Positions 1 through 6,201 of a stretch of 8,867 bases of DNA are shown here, piece by piece. The DNA is from Lactobacillus sp. (GTDB taxonomy: Bacteria; Pseudomonadota; Alphaproteobacteria; RF32; CAG-239), in contig JAISFX010000144.1 in NCBI GenBank assembly GCA_031263385.1, forward strand, positions 1 through 8,867, given 5' to 3'. The translations under genes and the position numbers were made by a program. The stretch's first letter is position 1, and every line of letters begins with the position of its first letter. The notes under the pieces are model-generated. The model searched no databases, was not told the DNA's origin, and saw nothing but the letters and a program-made list of their open reading frames with translations.

Positions 1-339
1 TTTTTATTTGCACTAATCACCGGACTAACAATATGTTCTTTTGCAGAGGCAAAAGTCACATTCATCTCAGAGTCAGATAACGACGCCGGAGCATCTTACA
101 TTGCTGACCCTAACCTTAAAAACCCCATAAAATATACCACTGGCGAAAAATGCACCGCTAAAGGATATGTCTTAACAAAATGCCCTAGCGGATATTTTCT
201 TACCGGCCGATTCCCTCAAGACGGCAACTACTATAAAGAATGTTGCAGTGATGAATATGCCTTCACCTCTGAAGATTGTGTCAGAGCCGGACTAAGACCC
301 AGTGTCACCAAATGCGGCGGCCTTCACAGATGCATCTAA
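1..339 (+). CDS. Small secreted Cys-rich protein, 5'-truncated by window edge
   Basis: The reading frame is open from base 1 and ends at TAA (337-339), giving 112 visible residues; the start codon lies before the window. The first 17 visible residues are hydrophobic and end in Ala-Glu-Ala, which reads as the h-region and signal peptidase I site of a Sec signal peptide (cleavage after residue 17). The mature part has about 95 residues and seven cysteines (51, 61, 81, 82, 93, 105, 111), including a CPSGYFLTG stretch (61-69) and a CC pair. The spacing suggests disulfide bonds in the periplasm or outside the cell, though seven is odd, so one thiol may stay free or pair with another chain. I do not recognise the family and assign no function. 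The gene is followed at once by a hairpin terminator and converges with galU. Coding status is supported by the long stop-free frame, the signal peptide and the terminator placed just after the stop. Confidence 0.72.
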   Translation, partial: FLFALITGLTICSFAEAKVTFISESDNDAGASYIADPNLKNPIKYTTGEKCTAKGYVLTKCPSGYFLTGRFPQDGNYYKECCSDEYAFTSEDCVRAGLRPSVTKCGGLHRCI

Positions 340-346
340 CATAACA

Positions 347-373
347 AAAGCCCTTCAAAAGAAGGGCTTTTTT
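347..373. terminator. Intrinsic terminator, probably bidirectional
   Basis: A perfect 10-bp stem (AAAGCCCTTC at 347-356 with GAAGGGCTTT at 361-370) closes an AAAA loop, and a T run extends to 373. It starts 8 nt after the stop of the Cys-rich gene and lies 24 nt beyond the galU stop. Read on the minus strand, the same stem is followed by TTTTGTT, so it can serve both converging genes, with the stronger U-tract in the plus direction. Confidence 0.9.
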
Positions 374-396
374 ATAACCTCTAAACCAAAGCTTTT

Positions 397-1296
397 TTAT
401 TTACTTGGCATTGGCATAGTGTCCAACAGCTCTTGGCAATAACGCCTCAAATCAGAGCTCTCCATCAAGCTAAGCTTAAGATTAGCCTTTGCCAAATCAT
501 CGTTTGTGCCACAGTCATAACGAACCACATCACAAATTACTCCGGTAAGAGGAACTCCGTCCAAACATGCCAAGTGCATTGCATCTGTAAGATTAATCTC
601 GCCGTTTAGACCAGCCGTAGCTTTAGGCAAATAATCCATGATTGAATTTGGCATAATATATGGCCCCATACTGGCATAGTTAGAAGGAACATCCTCCAGC
701 TTTGGCTTCTCTATAATATCTTTCGCATGAACCTTGTTACCATCCCTTTCGGCATCAATCAAAGCACCATAGCGAATCATTTCCTCTTTGGGAAACTCTA
801 TAATATTCTCAACCATACCGCCTTCTTCTTCATACACCTTAACAAGCTGTTTAAGAATACCGTCACCTTTAATGTTAATATAAACATCATCTGGCCACAT
901 AACGATAAAGTCACGGTCTCCTACCAGCTCTTTAGCCATAAGAATGGCATGACCATTTCCCTTAGGCTCTTTCTGCTCTGCAAAAGAAAACTTCATCCCC
1001 TGAGGAATAATATCTTGAACCACTTTTAACAGCTCAAGCTTTTTCTTTTCCAACAAATGGTTTTCAAGCCAAGGATATGTTGAATAATGTCTTTCGAATA
1101 TTTCTTTACATGACTGGTCGCTATGAATAAATATAATTTCTTTAATTCCAATCTCTGCACAAGCATCAACAGCGTATTGAATAATCGGTTTAGAATTTAG
1201 TGTCAAAAAACCTTTGTGAATTGCCTTGGTTGAAGGAAGGTTTCTCGTAGATAGTCCGGCAACAGGAAGTATACAAACTTCGGGTCTTTTTCTCAT
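397..1296 (-). CDS. galU: GalU-like UTP-glucose-1-phosphate uridylyltransferase family protein
   Basis: GalU makes UDP-glucose from UTP and glucose 1-phosphate in the cytoplasm, feeding LPS, exopolysaccharide and galactose metabolism. The 299-residue product matches the usual family length of about 300. Visible motifs in order are the nucleotide loop PVAGLSTRNLPSTKAIHKG (11-29), SKP (35-37), KGNGHA (112-117), the metal-binding PDD (135-137), YGALID (176-181), IIEKP (194-198), GEINLTDA (232-239) and YDCG (260-263). The loop departs from the family consensus GxGTRxLPxTKxxPKEMLP: Gly is Ser16, Pro is His27, and Glu-Met is Gly29-Phe30. The exact sugar or nucleotide is therefore less certain than the fold. 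The open frame extends upstream to 1362, but I start at ATG 1296 because AAGGAG stands 6 nt before it, family homology begins there, and the extension would lie across the promoter. It lies downstream of the AsmA gene on the same strand, with its own promoter. Confidence 0.85.
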   Translation of the reverse strand: MRKRPEVCILPVAGLSTRNLPSTKAIHKGFLTLNSKPIIQYAVDACAEIGIKEIIFIHSDQSCKEIFERHYSTYPWLENHLLEKKKLELLKVVQDIIPQGMKFSFAEQKEPKGNGHAILMAKELVGDRDFIVMWPDDVYINIKGDGILKQLVKVYEEEGGMVENIIEFPKEEMIRYGALIDAERDGNKVHAKDIIEKPKLEDVPSNYASMGPYIMPNSIMDYLPKATAGLNGEINLTDAMHLACLDGVPLTGVICDVVRYDCGTNDDLAKANLKLSLMESSDLRRYCQELLDTMPMPSK

Positions 1297-1302
1297 AATG
1301 AG

Positions 1303-1308
1303 CTCCTT
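1303..1308 (-). promoter_or_regulatory. galU Shine-Dalgarno, decides start
   Basis: On the minus strand AAGGAG is followed by a 6-nt spacer (CTCATT) and ATG at 1296. This strong site fixes the start 22 codons downstream of the longest possible frame start at 1362. Confidence 0.85.
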
Positions 1309-1334
1309 ATAAATAATAAAAATATTATGGTAAA

Positions 1335-1362
1335 AATATAACATAAAAAAACAATTCGACAA
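1335..1362 (-). promoter_or_regulatory. Putative sigma70-type promoter of galU
   Basis: On the minus strand TTGTCG (1362-1357, four of six matches to TTGACA) is followed by a 16-nt spacer and TATATT (1340-1335, five of six matches to TATAAT). The predicted start of transcription is near 1328, leaving a leader of about 30 nt that contains the ribosome binding site. The -35 lies in one copy of a 9-bp direct repeat. The call rests on motif matches alone in an A+T-rich background. Confidence 0.45.
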
Positions 1363-1378
1363 GGGGTAGATTCGACAA
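1354..1378. repeat. 9-bp direct repeat ATTCGACAA, two copies 16 bp apart
   Basis: ATTCGACAA occurs at 1354-1362 and again at 1370-1378 (TTGTCGAAT on the galU coding strand), separated by GGGGTAG. The copy nearer galU includes the proposed -35 hexamer, so the pair could be a tandem operator. A regulator cannot be named from the sequence. Confidence 0.6.
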
Positions 1379-1389
1379 ACCCACCCCTT
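1361..1389 (-). other. 29-nt hairpin between AsmA gene and galU
   Basis: On the minus strand AAGGGGT pairs with ACCCCTT at the ends of a 29-nt segment. The stem can be extended inward to about 12 pairs by including two G-U pairs, leaving a loop of about five nt. It starts 24 nt after the AsmA stop. A T7 run (1351-1345) follows only after a 9-nt gap, so it is a poor intrinsic terminator. It may instead protect the mRNA 3' end, attenuate read-through into galU, or be a protein-binding palindrome. Confidence 0.5.
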
Positions 1390-1412
1390 TCTTCCTAAAG
1401 TTATATAGCCTA

Positions 1413-4400
1413 TTATTTCCTGTTAACTGTACCGCCGGTTTCTATTTCATCATCATCAATTTTTTTCAGAAAACTTCCTTCCTTAAGGGTCTCGGTTTCT
1501 GTTTCTTGTGGGTTCATAAGCTTCCCACCTTTGATGATTTTGCCGGTAACTGAAGACGTTTTTTTAGAGAAGTCAAGTACCTTAACCTCTTCCTTCTTCA
1601 AGGCTTCTTCTGCTTTTTCAATTTCCTCAATATCTCTCACAACAGTAATTTTCTTTCCTGTACCATGAACAGATATCGTTCCGATATTCTCTTCAACCTT
1701 TTTCTTAACCTCTTCTTCTCTAAGTTTTTCTTTGTAATCATTCTCTTCTACAGAAACTACTTGTTCCATATATTCAAACAAATTAGCAATATACTTATTT
1801 AAATCTTCTAGACTTTGTTTTGCCTTCTCAGATTTTTCTTTAATACCTGCCGCATAGTCTTCCAAAATAGGCAGAGCCTGTGCCTTTTGAATAAACACAA
1901 AGTTATTTTTAACATCGGTATTAATAGCATCTATTGCTAAAAACTCTTCTTCAATATTAAGCTCTAGCTGAATAACATTATCATTATCATCCAAATTAGT
2001 ATCAGAGCCGATATTACCCAACCTCTGCTGGTATGGAGGAAAAGTCTCTCTGTAATATGCAATCTGGTCCTGAGCCTCCTTAAACATGCTCACAATTTTA
2101 TTGTAGCACTCATTAATTCTGGCCTTAACATCTTTGTTATACAAAGATACCACTGTACCACTCAGATTTTTTATTCCGGCCTCTATTGAATCATTTTTAG
2201 CTTTTATCTCATCAACCAGCTCTACCTCAAAATCTACGGCAGTAGCATATTTTTCAACATCTATAGCCAACTTGCTCAAGTTATCTATAGTATCCAGATT
2301 ATTTTGATATGCACTTATTACCTCTGCATCTGTCGCAGAATTTTTCTTTTCTTCATAGTCTTTTCTGACACCCTCAAGCCTCACCAACAAACTCTTTGCC
2401 CTTTGCTGTTGCTCATCCATCATCACGTTAAGATTATCAATCTTTGCTTGTAAAGATGCTTTTCTTTCCTCAGCAATCTTTTCCCAATAAGCATCATAAG
2501 AGCCCAGTAATTGCTCTGCTTCAATAGCCAATACCGGAGAGATTATCGCACCATTTAAAGAGAAATTAAAAGCCGGAACATTCTCCAAATCGATATAGCT
2601 TACTCCAAACAACGCCTTCATATCCCAAAGGTTAAAGCTTCCTTCTGCCTCAACTTTAACATTTGCCTTTTCTGCTACCATTTTCGTATCAATAAATCTA
2701 TATGCTCCATTAGTAACATTAATCTTACCGCTCATTCTGTTTACAAAAGTCTCTCCACCGCTCAAATTATCCTTAAGCATTGTCACAACACCCTCTGAGC
2801 GGTCTCTAACCTTAAGATCATCATGTATAGATTGCAAACTCCACCCCTTAAACCTAAAGTCTTGTACTATGAAGTCAAAATCAGCATCCATACTGTTCAA
2901 CATTTCTTCATTTGAAGACGCATTACTGGCAAACTTACCGCTAAGATTATAAGAGCCATCTATAACACCATATTTTCTGCCACTCCATACCGCCTCATCA
3001 ATCTGCTGATTTTCAAGCCTCAACGTGCCTTTCATTGTCGGCATGCTCGACAACTCCCAATCGACATTGCTCTCTATTACACCGCCCTTATATTCACCTT
3101 TAAGAATAACATTTGCGATTGCATTCTGAAGATTAATATTTAAATCAGCACCTTTAATGCTCATACCCTTACAGGTCAAATCTTTGGCTTTAACATTCCC
3201 CTTAAAGTCGAATGTAGTATAAAATCCATAATCTATCTTTTCTCTATCCAAGAAAGGTTTAGATATAAAGTCGCCTCTTTCGCTGCTGACCTGAGCCCTG
3301 AAAGACGGACCTCCTTCTTTTGAGGCTACACTTGTTGCATTATAAAAGAACCTGTCTACTTCTAACTTATTGACCTCAAGACTAACCTCAACATTATTTC
3401 GTGCACCGCTTGCATCAAACAATATATCTCCTCTAAAATTGTTAGAGCCGATATATATATCTGCATTTCTAGCCTCGATTCTATTTTCGTTTCCTGAAAC
3501 CTCTGCATTAAAATTCAAAAGCCCCAAAGAGAACACATTCGGAGAATATTTATATCCCATATCATTAACAAACTTGATAAAGTCAGGGGCTTTAACCCTC
3601 AATATTCCCTTATATTTGAAGAGCTCATCCTTAGGGCTCAAAGTCAGCTCAAAAATAGTGTTAGCATTACCCATGCTCGCATCGCCTTGTACATGAGGCT
3701 CTTTAAGCTTTCCGCTTATTGTTCCCTGAACACTAACCGCTTTATAATCATTAACGTTGATACCCTCAAGAACAACGCCTGCCCTATTTAATAAAGACGT
3801 AATATCTTGCGATTGCAATCTATAAGTCAACGCATCTAAGTTAATATCGTCATCCTTAAACCCGCTTATGCCGCCAAAAACTTCAATCGCCGCATTTGAA
3901 AACTCATTTACACTAAAAGAGCTAACATTCATAATACCGTTAACATAGTCAAACCCCAAAGAAACCCTGTCAACAGGAACACCCTCAATAATCACCAAAG
4001 AAGAACTCAATATCGCCCTAAGATCTGCATCGCCAAGTTTTTTCACATTCGACAAATAATGCTCAGCAACTTTTAAAATTCCCTCATCTCTAATTTCTTT
4101 TGGAGTTGGCCTCAAATAATTATCAAAGTTTATGCTGTCTACGTCCATAGAAACAAAGAAAGACAAAGGTTCATCTTTTTTAATCGCCACACCCCACTCG
4201 CCTTTCAAAACTGTCTTATCAAAAGCCATTTCAAAAGGAGAAAACTTCAGCACATCCAAATCACCTTCAAGCCTAAACTTGATGTCTGCCTTTTTATAGG
4301 TAGCAGGAGCAACTTCATCTACCTGATATCCTAACCAACTCACAAACTTGTCAAAATTTGTAGTAGATGTGAGAGCGTTGAAATCATACACCATGCGCTC

Positions 4401-5687
4401 CCTTCTTGAATATACCTGACCATTTGCCCTAAAGTTTGTCTCACCCGGAAGCACGGCATTTGCATCTTTAACGACTAACGTGTTGTCAACAAAATCGGCA
4501 CTAAACGCCAAATCACGAATAATCTGGTCTCTATAAAGTGTTTTTATTGCCTTCAAATCAAATATGATATCTGCATCAAAATTCGGCAAATATTCTTCTG
4601 TTTTATACTTACCAATAACCTGCTCTACCACCTGCATAACTGGGTTAAGATCTAAATCTGTCATATTAAAAGAGGCTTCAATTTTTCTTCTTTTATCACC
4701 CTCTACTGATGGAATCAAAATATTACCGGCACCAACTGAGCTGCCATATTTAACCACCACATTGTTAAGTGTTGTCCTTGTCTGGTTTGTAGTCACCTCC
4801 AAAGAAAGAGCCAGCGGCTGATTATATTCCTCTCCAACTTCAGCCCCATCCAAAACGCTATTTATAAAATCTGCAATTTTTTCTGACTCAACAATAACAC
4901 TTCCGTTAACCGCTTGGTTGTCCGGAAGAATAGACCCGTCAAAACGAACATATGTGCTCTGCTTAGGATAGTTTATAACAAAGTTTAACCCTGTAGTCAG
5001 CCCTCGAGAAATCCTCCCTACAGAAACTGCAAAGCCTTCCATATTATTATCTCTAACATAACTTCCCTCAACACGGTACGGCCCTAAAAGGCTGGACGCA
5101 ATAACCTCTGCATTCATATTTTGCAAAACAACTTCACTGCCGGAAGCCTCGTTTACAAACTTGAGCCTTGCCCTTTCTAAGGTAACACTATCAAGGGTCA
5201 CCTCAATACTCTCCATCGCATATCTTTGCTCAGGGCTTAAGTTTGCATCCCAGTTAACGCTACCATCTTCAGCCACAATAATCTCAATATCTGGCTCTAC
5301 TAATGACATACGCTTAACTTCAAAATCACCTTTAATCAATGGCACTAATGAAAGGCTTGCCACCATACTGTCCATCTTAGCCAAAAGCTTTTTGTCAGGT
5401 CCGTTGTCTGTATATATTTTAACATCTGATGCAGATAAATAAGGAGAAGGGAATAGCTTAAAAGTAACTGGTCCGTCGAACTCAACCCTCTTGCCGGTAA
5501 CTTCAGAAAACTGATTAGATATCCTGTGTTTATTTTCATTCCAGTCTATCATAGAGAAATACATTGTCACACCGCCGACACCTAAAACCACTATCGCGAT
5601 AAGTGCCAACCAAAATTTGCTTTTCAATAATCCCTTAAGAATATTAGCCGGTGTTAAATGTCTAAAAAAATCAATTAACCTGCTCAA
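1413..5687 (-). CDS. AsmA-family inner-membrane/periplasmic protein with C-terminal coiled-coil extension
   Basis: The product has about 1424 residues. After a basic cytoplasmic N-terminus comes one transmembrane helix (about 25-44), then periplasmic sequence. Residues about 60-92 carry the AsmA N-terminal signature: VTGKRVEFDGPVTFKLFPSP followed by YLSASDVKIY. The stretch to about 1060 is beta-rich, with alternating hydrophobic positions, and ends in AsmA-C-terminal-like sequence (NGAYRFIDTKMVAEKANV, later LNGAIISPVLAIE). AsmA/TamB/YhdP relatives are thought to act in outer-membrane biogenesis and in lipid transport between membranes; this role is inferred from the family. Residues about 1069-1360 are instead highly charged and helical (EKIAEERKASLQAKIDNLNV and similar), followed by a polar tail. 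This makes the protein much longer than E. coli AsmA (about 617) and close to YhdP (about 1266), but with a different C-terminus. The start is TTG 5687, chosen for its Shine-Dalgarno. Its neighbour galU is also envelope-related; the gene diverges from the cdd operon. Confidence 0.87.
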   Translation of the reverse strand: MSRLIDFFRHLTPANILKGLLKSKFWLALIAIVVLGVGGVTMYFSMIDWNENKHRISNQFSEVTGKRVEFDGPVTFKLFPSPYLSASDVKIYTDNGPDKKLLAKMDSMVASLSLVPLIKGDFEVKRMSLVEPDIEIIVAEDGSVNWDANLSPEQRYAMESIEVTLDSVTLERARLKFVNEASGSEVVLQNMNAEVIASSLLGPYRVEGSYVRDNNMEGFAVSVGRISRGLTTGLNFVINYPKQSTYVRFDGSILPDNQAVNGSVIVESEKIADFINSVLDGAEVGEEYNQPLALSLEVTTNQTRTTLNNVVVKYGSSVGAGNILIPSVEGDKRRKIEASFNMTDLDLNPVMQVVEQVIGKYKTEEYLPNFDADIIFDLKAIKTLYRDQIIRDLAFSADFVDNTLVVKDANAVLPGETNFRANGQVYSRRERMVYDFNALTSTTNFDKFVSWLGYQVDEVAPATYKKADIKFRLEGDLDVLKFSPFEMAFDKTVLKGEWGVAIKKDEPLSFFVSMDVDSINFDNYLRPTPKEIRDEGILKVAEHYLSNVKKLGDADLRAILSSSLVIIEGVPVDRVSLGFDYVNGIMNVSSFSVNEFSNAAIEVFGGISGFKDDDINLDALTYRLQSQDITSLLNRAGVVLEGINVNDYKAVSVQGTISGKLKEPHVQGDASMGNANTIFELTLSPKDELFKYKGILRVKAPDFIKFVNDMGYKYSPNVFSLGLLNFNAEVSGNENRIEARNADIYIGSNNFRGDILFDASGARNNVEVSLEVNKLEVDRFFYNATSVASKEGGPSFRAQVSSERGDFISKPFLDREKIDYGFYTTFDFKGNVKAKDLTCKGMSIKGADLNINLQNAIANVILKGEYKGGVIESNVDWELSSMPTMKGTLRLENQQIDEAVWSGRKYGVIDGSYNLSGKFASNASSNEEMLNSMDADFDFIVQDFRFKGWSLQSIHDDLKVRDRSEGVVTMLKDNLSGGETFVNRMSGKINVTNGAYRFIDTKMVAEKANVKVEAEGSFNLWDMKALFGVSYIDLENVPAFNFSLNGAIISPVLAIEAEQLLGSYDAYWEKIAEERKASLQAKIDNLNVMMDEQQQRAKSLLVRLEGVRKDYEEKKNSATDAEVISAYQNNLDTIDNLSKLAIDVEKYATAVDFEVELVDEIKAKNDSIEAGIKNLSGTVVSLYNKDVKARINECYNKIVSMFKEAQDQIAYYRETFPPYQQRLGNIGSDTNLDDNDNVIQLELNIEEEFLAIDAINTDVKNNFVFIQKAQALPILEDYAAGIKEKSEKAKQSLEDLNKYIANLFEYMEQVVSVEENDYKEKLREEEVKKKVEENIGTISVHGTGKKITVVRDIEEIEKAEEALKKEEVKVLDFSKKTSSVTGKIIKGGKLMNPQETETETLKEGSFLKKIDDDEIETGGTVNRK

Positions 5688-5694
5688 CGTGTTT

Positions 5695-5699
5695 CTCCT
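5695..5699 (-). promoter_or_regulatory. Shine-Dalgarno of AsmA-like gene, selects a TTG start
   Basis: On the minus strand AGGAG is followed by a 7-nt spacer (AAACACG) and TTG at 5687-5685. The alternative in-frame TTG at 5705 would place this AGGAG inside the coding sequence and has no purine-rich site of its own. No ATG occurs in frame before the transmembrane helix. Confidence 0.75.
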
Positions 5700-5734
5700 A
5701 GGCAAAGAGTATAAGTATAATAACTAAAATCTCT

Positions 5735-5763
5735 TTGATTTTATATTCTTCTGTTATTATAAT
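5735..5763 (+). promoter_or_regulatory. Putative promoter of the cdd-deoA operon
   Basis: TTGATT (5735-5740, four of six matches to TTGACA) is followed by a 17-nt spacer and a perfect TATAAT (5758-5763). Transcription would start near 5770, about 30 nt before the cdd ATG. This is the best promoter match in the window. Ahead of cdd there is only a weak AAGG ribosome binding site (5788-5791), 8 nt from the start. Confidence 0.65.
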
Positions 5764-5766
5764 CAA
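5738..5766 (-). promoter_or_regulatory. Putative promoter of AsmA-like gene
   Basis: On the minus strand TTGATT (5766-5761) is followed by a 17-nt spacer and TAAAAT (5743-5738, five of six matches to TATAAT). Predicted transcription begins near 5731, giving a leader of about 44 nt before the TTG start. It is the mirror image of the cdd promoter and occupies the same DNA. Confidence 0.45.
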
Positions 5767-5799
5767 GCATAGATATAAAATTATAAAAAGGCGTTAACA

Positions 5800-6201
5800 A
5801 TGACTCACACTGATAAACTCTTCGAACTTGCTGTCAAAGCCCGCAAAAATGCCTATGCCCCATATTCCGGATTCAAAGTCGGGGCATCAATTTTAAGCGA
5901 CAAAAACAATTATTACGCAGCCGCAGATGTTGAAAACATATCCTACCCTTGCGGAGCCTGTGCCGAAACCGGCGCAATCTCTGCCATGATTTCTGCTGGC
6001 GACAAAAAAATCAAAGAGATATTAGTCATCGCTGACGGCAAAGACTTAATCACCCCTTGCGGTGCATGCTTGCAAAGAATAAAAGAATTTTCCACTTCCA
6101 AAACTCTTATTCATTTAGCAAGCCTCAAAGGCGTACAAAAAACATTTAAAGTATCAGACATGTTGCCCCATGCTTTTGAAGAAGAAGGCTTAAAAAAATG
6201 A
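5800..6201 (+). CDS. cdd: Cytidine deaminase (homotetrameric zinc type)
   Basis: Cdd hydrolytically deaminates cytidine and deoxycytidine to uridine and deoxyuridine in the cytoplasm. The 133-residue length is typical of the small tetrameric class. Visible family motifs are AYAPYSGFKVGAS (18-30), VENISYP (44-50), the CAE zinc/catalytic motif (Cys54, Glu56 as proton shuttle) and PCGAC (86-90, zinc ligands Cys87 and Cys90). Two usual arginines are absent: CAER reads CAET (Thr57) and CGACRQ reads CGACLQ (Leu91). An additional Cys51 lies three residues before the first zinc ligand. The arginine after CAE is known in the Bacillus subtilis enzyme to balance charge at the three-cysteine zinc site. 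All direct zinc ligands are present, so activity is still likely. Cdd is first in a four-gene salvage operon and supplies deoxyuridine to DeoA. Its last codons form an A7 run, and its TGA overlaps the next start by 4 nt. Confidence 0.93.
   Translation: MTHTDKLFELAVKARKNAYAPYSGFKVGASILSDKNNYYAAADVENISYPCGACAETGAISAMISAGDKKIKEILVIADGKDLITPCGACLQRIKEFSTSKTLIHLASLKGVQKTFKVSDMLPHAFEEEGLKK
6192..6198 (+). other. A7 slippery heptamer at the cdd stop / PNP start
   Basis: In the cdd frame the end reads TTA AAA AAA TGA, so the heptamer A AAA AAA stands directly before the stop codon. The PNP gene is in the -1 frame and its ATG begins on the last A of the run. A -1 slip here would continue from Cdd into the full PNP frame, starting at its Met. 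Ordinary ATGA stop-start coupling is the simpler reading. Confidence 0.5.

Noticed and set aside
727..1029. 100-codon open frame on the plus strand inside galU
   Set aside because: It is antisense to a clear family gene, has low-complexity Asn/His/Phe-rich composition and no ribosome binding site argument; a shadow frame.
1297..1362. 22-residue N-terminal extension of the galU frame
   Set aside because: It lacks family homology, lies across the predicted promoter, and the strong Shine-Dalgarno AAGGAG points to ATG 1296.
1369..1373. GANTC site in the galU upstream region as a CcrM-type control element
   Set aside because: One 5-bp match is expected by chance and the taxonomic placement is itself only inferred.
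1345..1389. Calling the hairpin after the AsmA gene a standard intrinsic terminator
   Set aside because: The T7 tract begins 9 nt beyond the stem and the stem needs two G-U pairs, so it was listed only as a hairpin.
3370..5539. Several short frames within the AsmA-like gene (plus-strand 3370-3696, 4564-4821, 5161-5442; minus-strand 5345-5539)
   Set aside because: They overlap the long, compositionally consistent AsmA frame and show no recognisable domain, so they are treated as shadows.
5706..5799. Riboswitch or leader peptide ahead of cdd
   Set aside because: The predicted leader is about 30 nt, too short for a known riboswitch, and no small open frame with a ribosome binding site is present.
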